From positions 15,042 through 79,041 of the forward strand of contig SFIY01000004.1 of NCBI GenBank assembly GCA_004555205.1: a stretch of DNA of 64,000 nucleotides. The letters are read 5' to 3'. This DNA comes from Clostridiales bacterium (GTDB taxonomy: Bacteria > Bacillota > Clostridia > Oscillospirales > Oscillospiraceae). This document shows, piece after piece, positions 1 through 8,454 of the stretch. Both the position numbers and the translations under genes were made by a program. The number at the start of each line of letters is the position of its first letter. Position 1 is the first letter of the stretch. A model generated the notes under the pieces. The model saw nothing but the letters and a program-made list of their open reading frames with translations, was not told where the DNA came from and searched no databases.

Positions 1-159
1 AGCGAAGATCGCGTCCGCATCGAGTTCTTGAAGTCCGCTATCGGTTCTGTCGGTACGCTGGACGAGCAGGCTGCGGCCCAGCAGCGCGGCGTCAAGAAGG
101 CCGTGAAGAAGGAAGAGGCTATTGAAGAACAGGCTGAATCTTCCGATAACAACGAATAA
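1..159 (+). CDS. yajC: Preprotein translocase subunit YajC, C-terminal part (truncated by window start)
   Basis: Open from base 1 to a TAA at 157-159, 52 codons. The visible part starts SEDRVRIEFLKSAIGSV, which resembles the end of the conserved YajC domain (a stretch binding into the beta-rich region and ending in an A-I-x-S-V motif), followed by a charged Lys/Glu-rich tail. YajC is a small single-pass membrane protein that accompanies SecDF in protein export. The call is supported by the next gene, a TIGR04086-type membrane protein often found just after yajC in Clostridia (family knowledge). The N-terminal membrane segment lies outside the window, so identity rests on about 17 residues plus context. 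Confidence 0.6.
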   Translation, partial: SEDRVRIEFLKSAIGSVGTLDEQAAAQQRGVKKAVKKEEAIEEQAESSDNNE

Positions 160-176
160 TTCCTGAATAAGAAATT

Positions 177-221
177 CTCCCCTGAATATGCTTGAGTAGA
201 GCATTCGGGGGAGGTTTTTTT
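177..221 (+). terminator. Terminator after yajC that also covers the next gene's ribosome-binding site
   Basis: Stem 177-187 pairs with 203-213 (one G-T pair), with a further short pairing 190-191/201-202, followed by seven T at 215-221. The 3' arm contains GGGGGAGG (207-214), which is the Shine-Dalgarno sequence for the ATG at 222. Confidence 0.75.
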
Positions 222-644
222 ATGTCAAAACTACGCAGCTTACTGCAAAAGAAAACATGGCTGGGGTTATTTTTTGTGTTTTTAGTCAGCTTAGCCGTCA
301 ACGCATTGTGCTCCTTACTGCTGGTAAAAGGTGTTCTGCCTGAGTCGTCTGCAGGTAGCTGTGTCTACACGGCATGGGGAGCAGGAGGAGTGATCGGCAC
401 CTGTATAGCTGCAAAAGGGCAGGATGGAACACTGCTGCGAGGCTGTTTTCTGGCGATTGTATCATTTGGTTTAGCCTGGCTGTTAGGATTTTTGATTTTC
501 GGTTCATCAAATTTCGGCGGCTTCGGATGGGGCGTTGCAGCGGCACTTGGCATAGGCTGTGTACTGGGCAGCTTTTTGGGCGGAGGAAAGAAATCCAAAC
601 GGCATAAAACGACGGGGAAACGAAAAGCGGCAAAACGACGCTGA
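222..644 (+). CDS. TIGR04086-type small membrane protein
   Basis: 140 residues starting at ATG 222, 8 bases after a strong GGGGGAGG ribosome site; an upstream TTG at 192 lies inside the terminator hairpin and is less likely. Four hydrophobic stretches (about residues 11-32, 45-60, 70-90 and 98-118) predict a polytopic membrane protein, and the tail is very basic (KKSKRHK...KRKAAKRR). The family is of unknown function but is widespread in Clostridia beside yajC, which is the arrangement seen here. Its ribosome site lies in the 3' arm of the yajC terminator, so read-through and translation may be linked. Confidence 0.6.
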   Translation: MSKLRSLLQKKTWLGLFFVFLVSLAVNALCSLLLVKGVLPESSAGSCVYTAWGAGGVIGTCIAAKGQDGTLLRGCFLAIVSFGLAWLLGFLIFGSSNFGGFGWGVAAALGIGCVLGSFLGGGKKSKRHKTTGKRKAAKRR

Positions 645-986
645 TTTAACAGACCATGGTAAAAATACACGAAAATGTAATTTTTTTAATAAAAAACTTG
701 ACTTGACGCGGCAGCAAGGCAAGGTGTGCGCTGTTTCAAGATGTAGTGAAATAATTTGTGGACAAAACCATATCTTGCCGTTTGAGATAGCGCCTGCATA
801 AATCATTCACATAGTTTACATAAATGAGTAGACATAACATTTTAACATAATTTACAAAAATTTTTTTATTGCCGTAAAACACTTGCGAAATCAAGGATTT
901 TACCTTATATTAAAGCAAGTGGCGCTAAGGGACACGCTTCTATCTCAACGGCTTGTTTCATATAGTTCGGTGAGGTGAATGCGTCT
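645..986. other. Intergenic region before spoIIM
   Basis: 342 bases, AT-rich, without a convincing ORF on either strand. A run of T follows the basic-tailed membrane gene at about 680-688 but without a clear stem. A SigE-like pattern (TTCTATC at 938-944, 14 bases, CATATAGT at 959-966) lies just before spoIIM, but its predicted transcript would begin too close to the ribosome site to be trusted. Confidence 0.5.
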
Positions 987-1616
987 ATGAGGTTACAGAA
1001 AATTTCGCAAGGCAAGCAGCTACGTTCGACATGCAGTCCGCAACTGCTGCTGCTTTGCCTTTTTGTTGCCGTTGGGGCAATAATAGGTTTCTTCGTGCAA
1101 AAAACCGTCAGTACGGAAAGCAACGCCGAATTATGTGAATATCTGCATCAATATGCGGCTTGTTCTGCGCAGGGATCATGTACGCCGGTTTCGTTTTTGC
1201 GCGTAGCTGCTGTGTACTTTCGCTATCCCTTGTTGGCGTTTTGCCTGGGATTTTGTGCGTTTGGAATCTATTTGCTGCCGCTTTTATGTGCAGTGCAGGG
1301 TTTTTTTCTCTCTTTTTCCGTTTGCTGTTTTGCCTCAGCTATGGGACGCGCAGGCGTATATCTGGCCTTTTCAGCGTTCGGATTGCGCGTATTGATTACG
1401 CTGCCGTGTCTGATGCTTTTGACCTTGCAGGCATTTCATAATGCCAGAGCTTTATCCTGCGACGCGCCGCATAAAAACAGAAACGCTAAAAATAAGCTGA
1501 GTGCATCCTATTTTATTTTGTTTGGTATATGCAGCATTGTGCTATTACTCGGCACGATACTGGAAATTACATTTTTACCGCATATCTTTCAATGGATGAT
1601 TGAAAAAATTGCGTAG
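987..1616 (+). CDS. spoIIM: Stage II sporulation protein M
   Basis: 209 residues from ATG 987 (an in-frame GTG at 975 is the alternative; GGTGAGG at 969-975 serves ATG 987). Five hydrophobic segments are visible, roughly residues 18-40, 70-95, 95-115, 122-145 and 178-200, matching the SpoIIM membrane-protein fold. In Bacillus SpoIIM forms the DMP complex with SpoIID and SpoIIP that remodels septal peptidoglycan and drives engulfment. The adjacency to xerD is common in Clostridia. Identity is inferred from topology, size and context, because the family is weakly conserved. Confidence 0.7.
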   Translation: MRLQKISQGKQLRSTCSPQLLLLCLFVAVGAIIGFFVQKTVSTESNAELCEYLHQYAACSAQGSCTPVSFLRVAAVYFRYPLLAFCLGFCAFGIYLLPLLCAVQGFFLSFSVCCFASAMGRAGVYLAFSAFGLRVLITLPCLMLLTLQAFHNARALSCDAPHKNRNAKNKLSASYFILFGICSIVLLLGTILEITFLPHIFQWMIEKIA

Positions 1617-1640
1617 AAAAGAGGAGGTGACATCGGAATT

Positions 1641-2525
1641 ATGACAGATTATGTATCCTTGTATCATGACTATCTGACACAGGAAAAGCACGCCGCAGCC
1701 AATACGCTCAGCTCTTATATGCGTGATCTGACACAGTTTCAGATGTGGCTGATTGCATCAGGCTCCCCTGATTTGCGCAAGGTGAAAAAGGACATGATCG
1801 GCGATTATTTAATGTCACTTACTCGTCAGGGGAAATCTCCCGCTACGGTAACGCGCTGTACGGCTTCTATCAAGTCGTTTTATAACTTCATGACAAAGAA
1901 CGGCCACATGAAAGTAAATCCCGCTAAATCGGTGGCTGCGATGAAAGTGGAGCGTAAATATCCTCAGATTTTGACCAGCAAGGAAGTAGAGTTGTTCTTG
2001 GATCAGCCAAAATGCGTGGATGAAAAGGGTTTCCGTGACCATGCGATGCTGGAACTGCTGTATGCCACAGGCATCCGTGTATCGGAGCTCATTGGTTTGG
2101 ATGTCAGTGATGTGAATTTGTCCATTGGATTTGTCCGCTGCCGCAATAAGGGAAAGGAACGCAGTATTCCGCTCTATCACGGTGCAGTAAAAGCATTGCA
2201 GGATTACATCTTCAATATCCGCCCCAGATTGGTAAGCAGCGAAGAAGAAACGGCGCTGTTTGTGAATATGAATGGTGAGCGGATGAGCCGTCAGGGATTT
2301 TGGAAGATTATCAAATACTATCAGGAAAAGGCGGAGATCAATAAGGAGATCACGCCGCATACCCTGCGTCATTCGTTTGCGGTGCATCTGTTGGAAAACG
2401 GCGCGGACCTTCGCTCCATTCAGGAGATGCTGGGCCATGCGGACATTTCCTCCACACAGATCTATACCCAGGTGATCAACAAGCAATTGAAGGATGTCTA
2501 TACAAAGGCACATCCCCGCGCATAG
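1641..2525 (+). CDS. xerD: Site-specific tyrosine recombinase XerD
   Basis: 294 residues, ATG 1641 preceded by GAGGAGGTGA. N-terminal SAM-like core-binding domain (about 1-95) and C-terminal catalytic domain with the expected set: Arg146 in GIRVSEL, Lys170 region, His240 and Arg243 in PHTLRH, His266 in LGHAD and the nucleophile Tyr275 in STQIYTQ. Length is standard for XerC/D. It resolves chromosome dimers at dif with a partner; a second, divergent Xer-like gene lies at 9416. A strong terminator follows directly, so this gene probably closes the transcript that includes spoIIM. Confidence 0.9.
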   Translation: MTDYVSLYHDYLTQEKHAAANTLSSYMRDLTQFQMWLIASGSPDLRKVKKDMIGDYLMSLTRQGKSPATVTRCTASIKSFYNFMTKNGHMKVNPAKSVAAMKVERKYPQILTSKEVELFLDQPKCVDEKGFRDHAMLELLYATGIRVSELIGLDVSDVNLSIGFVRCRNKGKERSIPLYHGAVKALQDYIFNIRPRLVSSEEETALFVNMNGERMSRQGFWKIIKYYQEKAEINKEITPHTLRHSFAVHLLENGADLRSIQEMLGHADISSTQIYTQVINKQLKDVYTKAHPRA

Positions 2526-2529
2526 TAGA

Positions 2530-2557
2530 ACGACTGTTCCGCTGAACAGTCGTTTTT
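2530..2557 (+). terminator. Terminator after xerD
   Basis: Perfect 10-bp stem 2530-2539 / 2544-2553 with a 4-base loop (2540-2543) and T run to 2557, starting 5 bases after the xerD stop. Confidence 0.9.
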
Positions 2558-2560
2558 CTA

Positions 2561-2589
2561 TTGCCTTTCTTTTGTGATTTTGGTATAAT
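2561..2589 (+). promoter_or_regulatory. SigA-type promoter of the ruvCAB operon
   Basis: TTGCCT at 2561-2566, 17-base spacer, perfect TATAAT at 2584-2589, about 30 bases ahead of the ruvC start. Confidence 0.75.
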
Positions 2590-2619
2590 GCTTATAATTA
2601 TGTGGTGGAGGAGCGGCTC

Positions 2620-3132
2620 ATGCGTATTTTGGGAATTGACCCCGGTGTAGCGATCGTCGGTTTTGGCGTCATTGAGTCCGACCGCGGTCAGCAGCGCATG
2701 ATCCAATACGGCGCCATCACCACGCATGCCGGCTTGCCCCTGGCAACGCGTCTTGTCCAGATCGGTAACGATCTGGAGCAATTGATCGAGCAGTTTCAGC
2801 CGGATGAGCTTGCCATTGAAGAACTGTTCTTCAGCAAAAATATCACCACCGGTATTGCCGTTGCGCACGGACGCGGCGTGGTTTTGTATACGGCTGAAAA
2901 GATGCAGATTCCCATTTATGAATATACCCCCATGCAGGTCAAACAGGCGGTGGTAGGGTATGGCTTGGCGGAGAAAAAACAGGTCATGGACATGACGCGC
3001 CGCCTTCTGAAGCTCAAGTCTATTCCGCGTCCGGATGACGCGGCCGATGCTTTGGCAATTGCGATCTGTCATGCGCGCAGTGCCACCAGCCTGCTGCGGC
3101 GCAAGGACCCGAATGTGAAGGAGACAGTTTGA
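2620..3132 (+). CDS. ruvC: Holliday junction endonuclease RuvC
   Basis: 170 residues from ATG 2620, with GGTGGAGGAG just ahead; a GTG at 2602 overlaps that ribosome site and is rejected. N-terminus MRILGIDPG carries the first catalytic Asp of the RNase H-like fold, AIEELFF the catalytic Glu region, and DDAADALAIAICH near the C-terminus the last acidic pair. RuvC cuts Holliday junctions that RuvAB moves. First gene of ruvC-ruvA-ruvB-glmM. Confidence 0.95.
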   Translation: MRILGIDPGVAIVGFGVIESDRGQQRMIQYGAITTHAGLPLATRLVQIGNDLEQLIEQFQPDELAIEELFFSKNITTGIAVAHGRGVVLYTAEKMQIPIYEYTPMQVKQAVVGYGLAEKKQVMDMTRRLLKLKSIPRPDDAADALAIAICHARSATSLLRRKDPNVKETV

Positions 3133-3133
3133 G

Positions 3134-3736
3134 ATGTTTTACTATGTAAACGGCATTGTGGCTGAGATCGACGCCAATTTAGCCGTTATTGACTGCAATG
3201 GCGTAGGTTACGCCTGCGCCACAACAAACTATACGCTTTCGCAATTGAAGAAGGGCGAAAAGGCAAAGCTTTATACCTACCTGAATGTCCGCGAGGACGC
3301 CGTGGATCTGTTCGGCTTTGCCAGCCAAAGTGAATTGAACAGCTTTAAGATGCTGCTCGGTGTATCGGGTGTCGGCCCTAAAGCGGCACTTTCCATTCTT
3401 TCTTCCACCACGCCGGGCAACCTTGCCATGTCCGTGGTGATGGGGGATGAAAAGGCGCTGACGGCTGCGCCGGGTATTGGCAAGAAGATCGCGCAGCGAA
3501 TCATTCTGGAGCTGAAAGATAAGCTGGCAAAAGAGCAGGCAAGCGGCAGCTTTGAAGTAGGTGGCGGCAGCGTTCCGGTGATCGTGCAAAACAGCAAAGC
3601 AAGTGAGGCTTCGGCGGCTTTGGCCGTTTTGGGATATACCGCGCAGGACATTGCCCTTGCGCTGAACGGCATTGATATGGAGTCGCTGCCCTTGGAGGAG
3701 ATCATTCGTCAGGCGCTGAAAAAAATGGTGCGCTGA
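3134..3736 (+). CDS. ruvA: Holliday junction DNA-binding protein RuvA
   Basis: 200 residues, starting one base after the ruvC stop, so translation is probably coupled. The N-terminal OB-fold begins MFYYVNGIV; the central helix-hairpin-helix pair contains GVSGVGPKAALSIL and APGIGKKIAQRIILELK, which bind the junction. The C-terminal domain III (ASAALAVLGY) contacts RuvB. Normal length for the family. Confidence 0.95.
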   Translation: MFYYVNGIVAEIDANLAVIDCNGVGYACATTNYTLSQLKKGEKAKLYTYLNVREDAVDLFGFASQSELNSFKMLLGVSGVGPKAALSILSSTTPGNLAMSVVMGDEKALTAAPGIGKKIAQRIILELKDKLAKEQASGSFEVGGGSVPVIVQNSKASEASAALAVLGYTAQDIALALNGIDMESLPLEEIIRQALKKMVR

Positions 3737-3765
3737 TGGCTATATCGCGTTGAGGAAGTGATTTT

Positions 3766-4806
3766 TTGAGCATTGACTTCGGAACAGATATTTATGAAGA
3801 GCCTATTGTGGCCAAGACCTTTTTAAGTGAGGATTCGGCCGAAGCTTCCCTGCGTCCGCATACCTTGAAGGAGTATATCGGGCAGGAGAAGGCGAAGCAA
3901 AATCTGTCCATTTTCATTGAGGCGGCGCGCCGCCGTACAGAAGCGTTGGACCATGTCTTGCTGCACGGCCCTCCGGGGCTCGGCAAGACGACGCTGGCGG
4001 GCATTATTGCTGCGGAAATGGGCGTCAATATCCGCATTACATCCGGCCCGGCCATTGAAAAGCCGGGTGATTTGGCGGCCCTGCTGACAAACCTCAATGA
4101 AAATGATATTTTGTTTGTGGATGAGATCCATCGGCTGAACCGCGCTGTGGAGGAGATTCTCTATCCCGCCATGGAGGATTATGCCATCGACATTATCATC
4201 GGCAAGGGCCCGTCCGCCAATTCCATTCGCCTGGACCTGCCCAAATTCACCCTGATCGGCGCAACGACACGCGCCGGCTCACTGTCCGCACCGCTGCGTG
4301 ACCGTTTCGGCGTGACACTACGCCTTGAGCTGTATAGCCCGGAAGAGTTGGCGCAGATCGTGACACGCAGTGCAGGTATTTTGGATGTGCCTATCGAGGC
4401 AGCCGGCGCCATGGAGATTGCCCGCCGTTCCCGCGGAACACCCCGTATTGCCAATCGGTTGCTGCGCCGTGTGCGTGATTTTGCGCAGGTGATGGCCGGC
4501 GGCGTGATCACCAAGGAAGTGGCGGACCGTGCGCTGTTGGCGCTGGAGGTGGATTTTCTCGGCTTGGATCAGGTCGACCGCCGTATGCTGCGCGCCGTTA
4601 TCGAGAATTACGGCGGCGGACCGGTTGGACTGGACACCTTGGCGGCCACCATCGGCGAGGAATCGGTGACACTGGAAGATGTTTACGAGCCGTATCTGAT
4701 GCAGATCGGCTTTTTGACGCGCACGCCACGCGGACGGTGTGTAACGCGCAAGGCGTATGCACATCTCCATATGGATTATTTGGGACAGGAACAGTTAGAA
4801 TTATAA
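3766..4806 (+). CDS. ruvB: Holliday junction branch-migration ATPase RuvB
   Basis: 346 residues using a TTG start at 3766, with GAGGAAGTG as ribosome site; no ATG gives a better N-terminus. Walker [10 protein letters not shown] near residue 66, Walker [10 protein letters not shown], sensor 1 LIGATTRAG and the C-terminal winged-helix region with [11 protein letters not shown]. It is the hexameric motor of RuvAB. Residues before [12 protein letters not shown] are a short acidic extension typical of RuvB. Confidence 0.95.
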   Translation: MSIDFGTDIYEEPIVAKTFLSEDSAEASLRPHTLKEYIGQEKAKQNLSIFIEAARRRTEALDHVLLHGPPGLGKTTLAGIIAAEMGVNIRITSGPAIEKPGDLAALLTNLNENDILFVDEIHRLNRAVEEILYPAMEDYAIDIIIGKGPSANSIRLDLPKFTLIGATTRAGSLSAPLRDRFGVTLRLELYSPEELAQIVTRSAGILDVPIEAAGAMEIARRSRGTPRIANRLLRRVRDFAQVMAGGVITKEVADRALLALEVDFLGLDQVDRRMLRAVIENYGGGPVGLDTLAATIGEESVTLEDVYEPYLMQIGFLTRTPRGRCVTRKAYAHLHMDYLGQEQLEL

Positions 4807-4822
4807 GATCGGAGATAGATTC

Positions 4823-6172
4823 ATGGGTAAATTGTTCGGTACGGACGGCATCCGCGGTGTTGTCGGCCAGACCTTGACGGTGGAGCTTGCCTACCATGTA
4901 GGTCAGGCGGTGGCAACGGTTTTAACGGAAGAATTAGGCCGTAAGCCCGTTATTACAATCGGCAAGGACACACGCATTTCTTCGGATATGCTGGAGTCCG
5001 CTCTGATGGCGGGTATCTGCTCTGTGGGCGGCGATGTCAAACCCTTTGGCACGATCCCTACGCCGGCTGTGGCGTTTTTGACGGTGCAGGAAAAGGCGGA
5101 TGCCGGTATCGTGATTTCGGCCTCTCACAATCCGTATGAACATAACGGCATCAAGGTCTTTAATGCACAGGGCTATAAGCTTTCTGACGAAACGGAAGAG
5201 CGTGTGGAGCAGTTGATTCTTACCAAGGCTCCCATGAAGATCAAAACCCATGGCGAGATCGGCAAGCGCTATCACGGTATGCGCCAGATGAAGAAAGACT
5301 ATATTCATCATCTGTATTCTTCCATCGATTGCGATCTGACCGGTATGCGTGTTCTGGTAGACTGCGCCAACGGCGCAGCCTCTGCTACGGCGCCGCAGCT
5401 CTTCGGTATGCTGCCGCTGATGGCTGATTTTATACATATGACACCCGATGGCATCAACATCAACAACTGCTGCGGCTCCACACATCTGGAATCGCTGGCC
5501 AAGGGTGTGGTGATTGGCGGTTACGATCTGGGCATTGCATTCGATGGTGACGCTGACCGCTGTCTGTTGGTGGATGAAAAGGGTAATACCATTGACGGCG
5601 ATAAGGTGTTGGCTGTGTGTGCTGCCGGCATGAAACGCAAGGGTAAGCTCAGCGGCAACGCCATTGTAGCCACGGTGATGTCCAACCTGGGCCTGCATGA
5701 ATTTTGCCGTAACAATGGGTTGGATTTGATTTGCACAGCCGTAGGTGATCGCCATGTGTTGGAAAAAATGCTGGAATGTGGCTATGACATCGGCGGTGAA
5801 CAGTCCGGTCATACGATTTTCCGCGCCTTTGCTACCACCGGTGACGGCGAACTGACGGCATTGCAGTTTTTGCAGGCGCTGAAGGAATCCGGAAAGAAGG
5901 CCTCCGAATTGGCGGGCTGCTGCGCGCAGTATCCGCAGGAGTTGATTAATGTGGAGGTTCCCCATACGCCCGGCGAAAAGGAACGCATTATGGCGGATGA
6001 ATCGCTGTGGAAGCGTGTAAAGGAAAGGGAAGAGGAGCTGAACGGCGAAGGTCGGGTGCTGATTCGTCCCTCCGGCACGGAAGCGCTGATCCGCGTGATG
6101 GTAGAGGCGAAAACAGATGAAATTGCACTGAATATTGCCGCGGACTTGGCCGAATTTATAAAAAATTTGTAA
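4823..6172 (+). CDS. glmM: Phosphoglucosamine mutase
   Basis: 449 residues from ATG 4823. Converts glucosamine-6-phosphate to glucosamine-1-phosphate for UDP-GlcNAc and peptidoglycan synthesis. Visible features are the N-terminal FGTDGIRG, the phosphoserine loop GIVISASHNP near residue 100, the metal-binding DGDADR near 243, the sugar-binding GGEQSGH near 328 and the phosphate-binding RPSGTE near the C-terminus. Last gene of the ruv transcript by spacing. The long reading frame on the opposite strand is a shadow. Confidence 0.95.
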   Translation: MGKLFGTDGIRGVVGQTLTVELAYHVGQAVATVLTEELGRKPVITIGKDTRISSDMLESALMAGICSVGGDVKPFGTIPTPAVAFLTVQEKADAGIVISASHNPYEHNGIKVFNAQGYKLSDETEERVEQLILTKAPMKIKTHGEIGKRYHGMRQMKKDYIHHLYSSIDCDLTGMRVLVDCANGAASATAPQLFGMLPLMADFIHMTPDGININNCCGSTHLESLAKGVVIGGYDLGIAFDGDADRCLLVDEKGNTIDGDKVLAVCAAGMKRKGKLSGNAIVATVMSNLGLHEFCRNNGLDLICTAVGDRHVLEKMLECGYDIGGEQSGHTIFRAFATTGDGELTALQFLQALKESGKKASELAGCCAQYPQELINVEVPHTPGEKERIMADESLWKRVKEREEELNGEGRVLIRPSGTEALIRVMVEAKTDEIALNIAADLAEFIKNL

Positions 6173-6208
6173 AATACTGCACACTTATGACAAAATTCCA
6201 CGAATTGC

Positions 6209-6238
6209 TTGACAAATTATTTAGTAAAAAGGTATAAT
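6209..6238 (+). promoter_or_regulatory. Consensus SigA promoter directly before the sigma-factor gene
   Basis: TTGACA at 6209-6214, 18-base spacer, TATAAT at 6233-6238. The start codon at 6244 lies where transcription should begin, so the message may be leaderless. Confidence 0.75.
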
Positions 6239-6243
6239 AAGTG

Positions 6244-6867
6244 ATGGTAAATCGTAATGAGGTAAGTTATGCTTATCTGGAGCAATTGAACGATGAGAAG
6301 CTATGCGAACTGCTGCAGGCGGGGAATCGGCTTGCGGAAGAAGTGCTGGCGGACCGTTGCCATCGTTTGGTTCGTTCCTGTTCTCGTCCCTATTTTCTTG
6401 CAGGAGGGGACAGTGAGGACCTTTTGCAGGAGGGAATGTTTGGCCTGATTAAGGCCATGCGTGAGTATGATACACAGCATGAAACCGCATTTCGCACCTT
6501 TGCGGAAACCTGCATTCGGCGTCGGCTTTATACTGTGATTAAGGCAGCCTCCTCAGGTAAACATTTACCACTGAACCAGTCGGTTCCCTTGAATCCCTCT
6601 TTCTTTGATACCAATTCTTCTTTTGCACAGGTTGATCCCGAAGATATTTTGATTGACATGGAAAAAACAATCAATCTATTGGAGAATGCCCGCAAACAGT
6701 TATCCAAATTAGAGGAAAAGATTTTAGGGTATTATTTGGACGGTCTTACGTATAGCGAGATCGCCAAAACTGTGGGCAAGTCCGCCAAATCGGTGGACAA
6801 CGCTGTGCAGCGCATACGCCGCAAGATAGCGCGGCAACTTAATTGGGGCGATATCAGCAACGGCTGA
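6244..6867 (+). CDS. sigH: SigH-like RNA polymerase sigma factor
   Basis: 207 residues from ATG 6244 (a GTG at 6241 is equally possible). Region 2 contains FLAGGDSEDLLQEGMFGLIKAMREYD and FRTFAETCIRRRLYTVIKAASSGKHLPLN, closely following the SigH pattern (ADxEDIxQEGMIGLYK...FAELCI). Region 4 has LSKLEEKILGYYLDGLTYSEIAKTVGKSAKSVDNAVQRIRRK, a helix-turn-helix for the -35 element. SigH starts the sporulation cascade in Bacillus and Clostridium. A consensus vegetative promoter sits immediately upstream. It could be another SigH-family member rather than the true orthologue, but length and motifs fit. Confidence 0.8.
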   Translation: MVNRNEVSYAYLEQLNDEKLCELLQAGNRLAEEVLADRCHRLVRSCSRPYFLAGGDSEDLLQEGMFGLIKAMREYDTQHETAFRTFAETCIRRRLYTVIKAASSGKHLPLNQSVPLNPSFFDTNSSFAQVDPEDILIDMEKTINLLENARKQLSKLEEKILGYYLDGLTYSEIAKTVGKSAKSVDNAVQRIRRKIARQLNWGDISNG

Positions 6868-6902
6868 ACGCAATATATTTTTCTCAAAGAGAGGGTAAAA
6901 TC

Positions 6903-7181
6903 ATGTACGAAGATAAGACTTTAGTTTGCAAAGAATGCGGCAACGAGTTCGTTTTTACTGCCGGCGAGCAGGAGTTTTATGCTGAGCGTGGCTTCCAGAA
7001 CGAGCCTCAGCGCTGCAAGCCCTGCCGCGATGCACGCAAGAACGCTGCCCGCGGTCCCCGTGAGTATTTCACCGCTGTTTGCGCACGCTGCGGCGGCGAG
7101 GCTAAGGTTCCTTTTGAGCCCAAGTCCGATCGTCCCGTTTTCTGCAGCGAGTGCTTTGCTAAGATGAGAGAGAACGGCTGA
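6903..7181 (+). CDS. Small zinc-ribbon (CxxC) protein
   Basis: 92 residues from ATG 6903, after GAGAGGGT. Residues CKECGNEF and CKPCRDARKN form one four-cysteine knuckle, and CARCGGEAKVPFEP...PVFCSECF forms a second one of the CxxC-x17-CxxC type. Such proteins are common in Clostridia and have no assigned function; they may bind nucleic acid or other zinc proteins. It follows the SigH-like gene by 35 bases and ends at a strong terminator, so the two genes are probably co-transcribed. Confidence 0.75.
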   Translation: MYEDKTLVCKECGNEFVFTAGEQEFYAERGFQNEPQRCKPCRDARKNAARGPREYFTAVCARCGGEAKVPFEPKSDRPVFCSECFAKMRENG

Positions 7182-7207
7182 TTCTTTGCTAAAACTTGAC
7201 ATATGAT

Positions 7208-7240
7208 AAAATGACGCGCCGTGTTGGCGCGTCATTTTTG
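7208..7240 (+). terminator. Terminator after the zinc-ribbon gene
   Basis: Perfect 13-bp stem 7208-7220 / 7226-7238 region with a 5-base loop and a T run at 7235-7239. Confidence 0.85.
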
Positions 7241-7281
7241 CCGGTAGGGAAGATAAAATAGTAATTATTTCTCGTTTTTAG

Positions 7282-7310
7282 TTGTTTTTGCCGTTAAGAG
7301 AGAGTATAAT
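7282..7310 (+). promoter_or_regulatory. Promoter of ptb
   Basis: TTGTTT at 7282-7287, 17 bases, TATAAT at 7305-7310. The leader then holds a small hairpin (TTCGAG/CTCGAA) before the GGAGG ribosome site. Confidence 0.65.
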
Positions 7311-7376
7311 TACCATGTTCGAGGATACGACTCGAAAAAGCATACTGCATGAAATTTACATCCGGAGGTAAATACG

Positions 7377-8279
7377 ATGTTCACTAATTTCAAAGAACTG
7401 GAAGCCTATGTGCTTGCTCAGAATACAAAGAAGCGCATTGCTCTGGCCAACGCGCATGATGAGCCTGCGCTGTCCGCCGTGGTCAACGCCAAGCGTAAGG
7501 GCGTTGTGGAAGGCACACTGATCGGTAAGCAGGATATGATTATTGATATGCTGCACGAAATGGGCGAGGATGAGAAGGATTACGAGATCATCAACTTTGA
7601 CGGCGAAGAGCTGGAAGCTGCCAAGATCGCAGTGAAGCTGGTACGCGAGGGCAAGGCTGATATTCCCATGAAGGGCATTCTGCAGACCTCCAGCTTTGCT
7701 AAGGCTATTTTGAACCGTGAAACCGGTCTGATTCCCGAAGGCGGCCGTCGTTTGGTCAGCCAGGTTGGTATCTTTGAGTATGAAGGCCGTTTCATGATGA
7801 TCACTGACGCGGCTATCAACATTGCTCCCGATGTGGAGACCCAGATCGGCATTGTTGAAAACGCTCTGCCCGTGGCTAAGGCGCTGGGGAATGATTGCCC
7901 CAAGGTTGCTGTTCTGTCCGCTGTGGAAACCTATAATGAGAAGATGCCTTCCACCGTCTCTGCAGCAGAGATCGCAAAGCGCGGTATTCCCGGCTGCATC
8001 GTGTCCGGCCCTCTGGCTCTGGATGGTGCCATTTCCATGGAGTCTGTTAAGCATAAGTCCATCAAGAATCCCGTGGCAGGCCAGGCGGATATTCTGCTGG
8101 TTCCCGTTATTGAAGTGGGCAATGTACTGTATAAGTCCATCACCTATATCGCCGGCAAGACCATGGCGTCCAGCATTTGCGGTGCATCTTGTCCTGTTAT
8201 TATTACCAGCCGTGCCGACACGCCTGACAGTAAGTATTATTCCATTCTGCTGGCAGTCCTGCGCTGCCTGAAAGCATAA
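7377..8279 (+). CDS. ptb: Phosphate butyryltransferase
   Basis: 300 residues from ATG 7377 with CCGGAGGT ribosome site. Matches the phosphate acetyl/butyryl-transferase fold: ALANAHDEPALSAV at the N-terminus, MKGILQTSSF and the C-terminal VGNVLYKSITYIAGKTMASSI and VIITSRADTP, which form the CoA and acyl-phosphate site. It would convert butyryl-CoA and phosphate to butyryl phosphate. No butyrate kinase gene is adjacent, which is less usual, so the kinase must be elsewhere. Single-gene transcript: own promoter and strong terminator. Substrate preference (butyryl versus other acyl groups) is inferred. Confidence 0.85.
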   Translation: MFTNFKELEAYVLAQNTKKRIALANAHDEPALSAVVNAKRKGVVEGTLIGKQDMIIDMLHEMGEDEKDYEIINFDGEELEAAKIAVKLVREGKADIPMKGILQTSSFAKAILNRETGLIPEGGRRLVSQVGIFEYEGRFMMITDAAINIAPDVETQIGIVENALPVAKALGNDCPKVAVLSAVETYNEKMPSTVSAAEIAKRGIPGCIVSGPLALDGAISMESVKHKSIKNPVAGQADILLVPVIEVGNVLYKSITYIAGKTMASSICGASCPVIITSRADTPDSKYYSILLAVLRCLKA

Positions 8280-8297
8280 GTAATTTGCACAATTTAT

Positions 8298-8338
8298 ACT
8301 CCTCATTAAGCTCATTTGGCTTAATGAGGAGTTTTTTG
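8298..8338 (+). terminator. Terminator after ptb
   Basis: Perfect 14-bp stem 8298-8311 / 8319-8332 with a 7-base loop and T run. Confidence 0.9.
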
Positions 8339-8376
8339 TCATTTTTGCAGAGTTTTTAGTTGAACAAAATATTTCC

Positions 8377-8404
8377 TTGTGTTATTTCCTGTAATGTGTA
8401 TAAT
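8377..8404 (+). promoter_or_regulatory. Possible promoter of the VanZ-like gene
   Basis: TTGTGT 8377-8382, 16 bases, TATAAT 8399-8404. A TTGAACAAAAT element at 8360-8370 lies just upstream and recurs at 8925 and 9090. Confidence 0.55.
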
Positions 8405-8454
8405 AAGGTATAGAGCAAAAGAATCTATTTATAAAAGGGAAAGTAGTCATATTG

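Noticed and set aside
938..966. SigE-like promoter before spoIIM
   Set aside because: The spacing is right, but the match is weak and the predicted transcript would start inside the ribosome site.
4934..6184. 416-codon open frame on the minus strand
   Set aside because: It is antisense to glmM, has no ribosome site and no family motif; it arises from the codon pattern of glmM.
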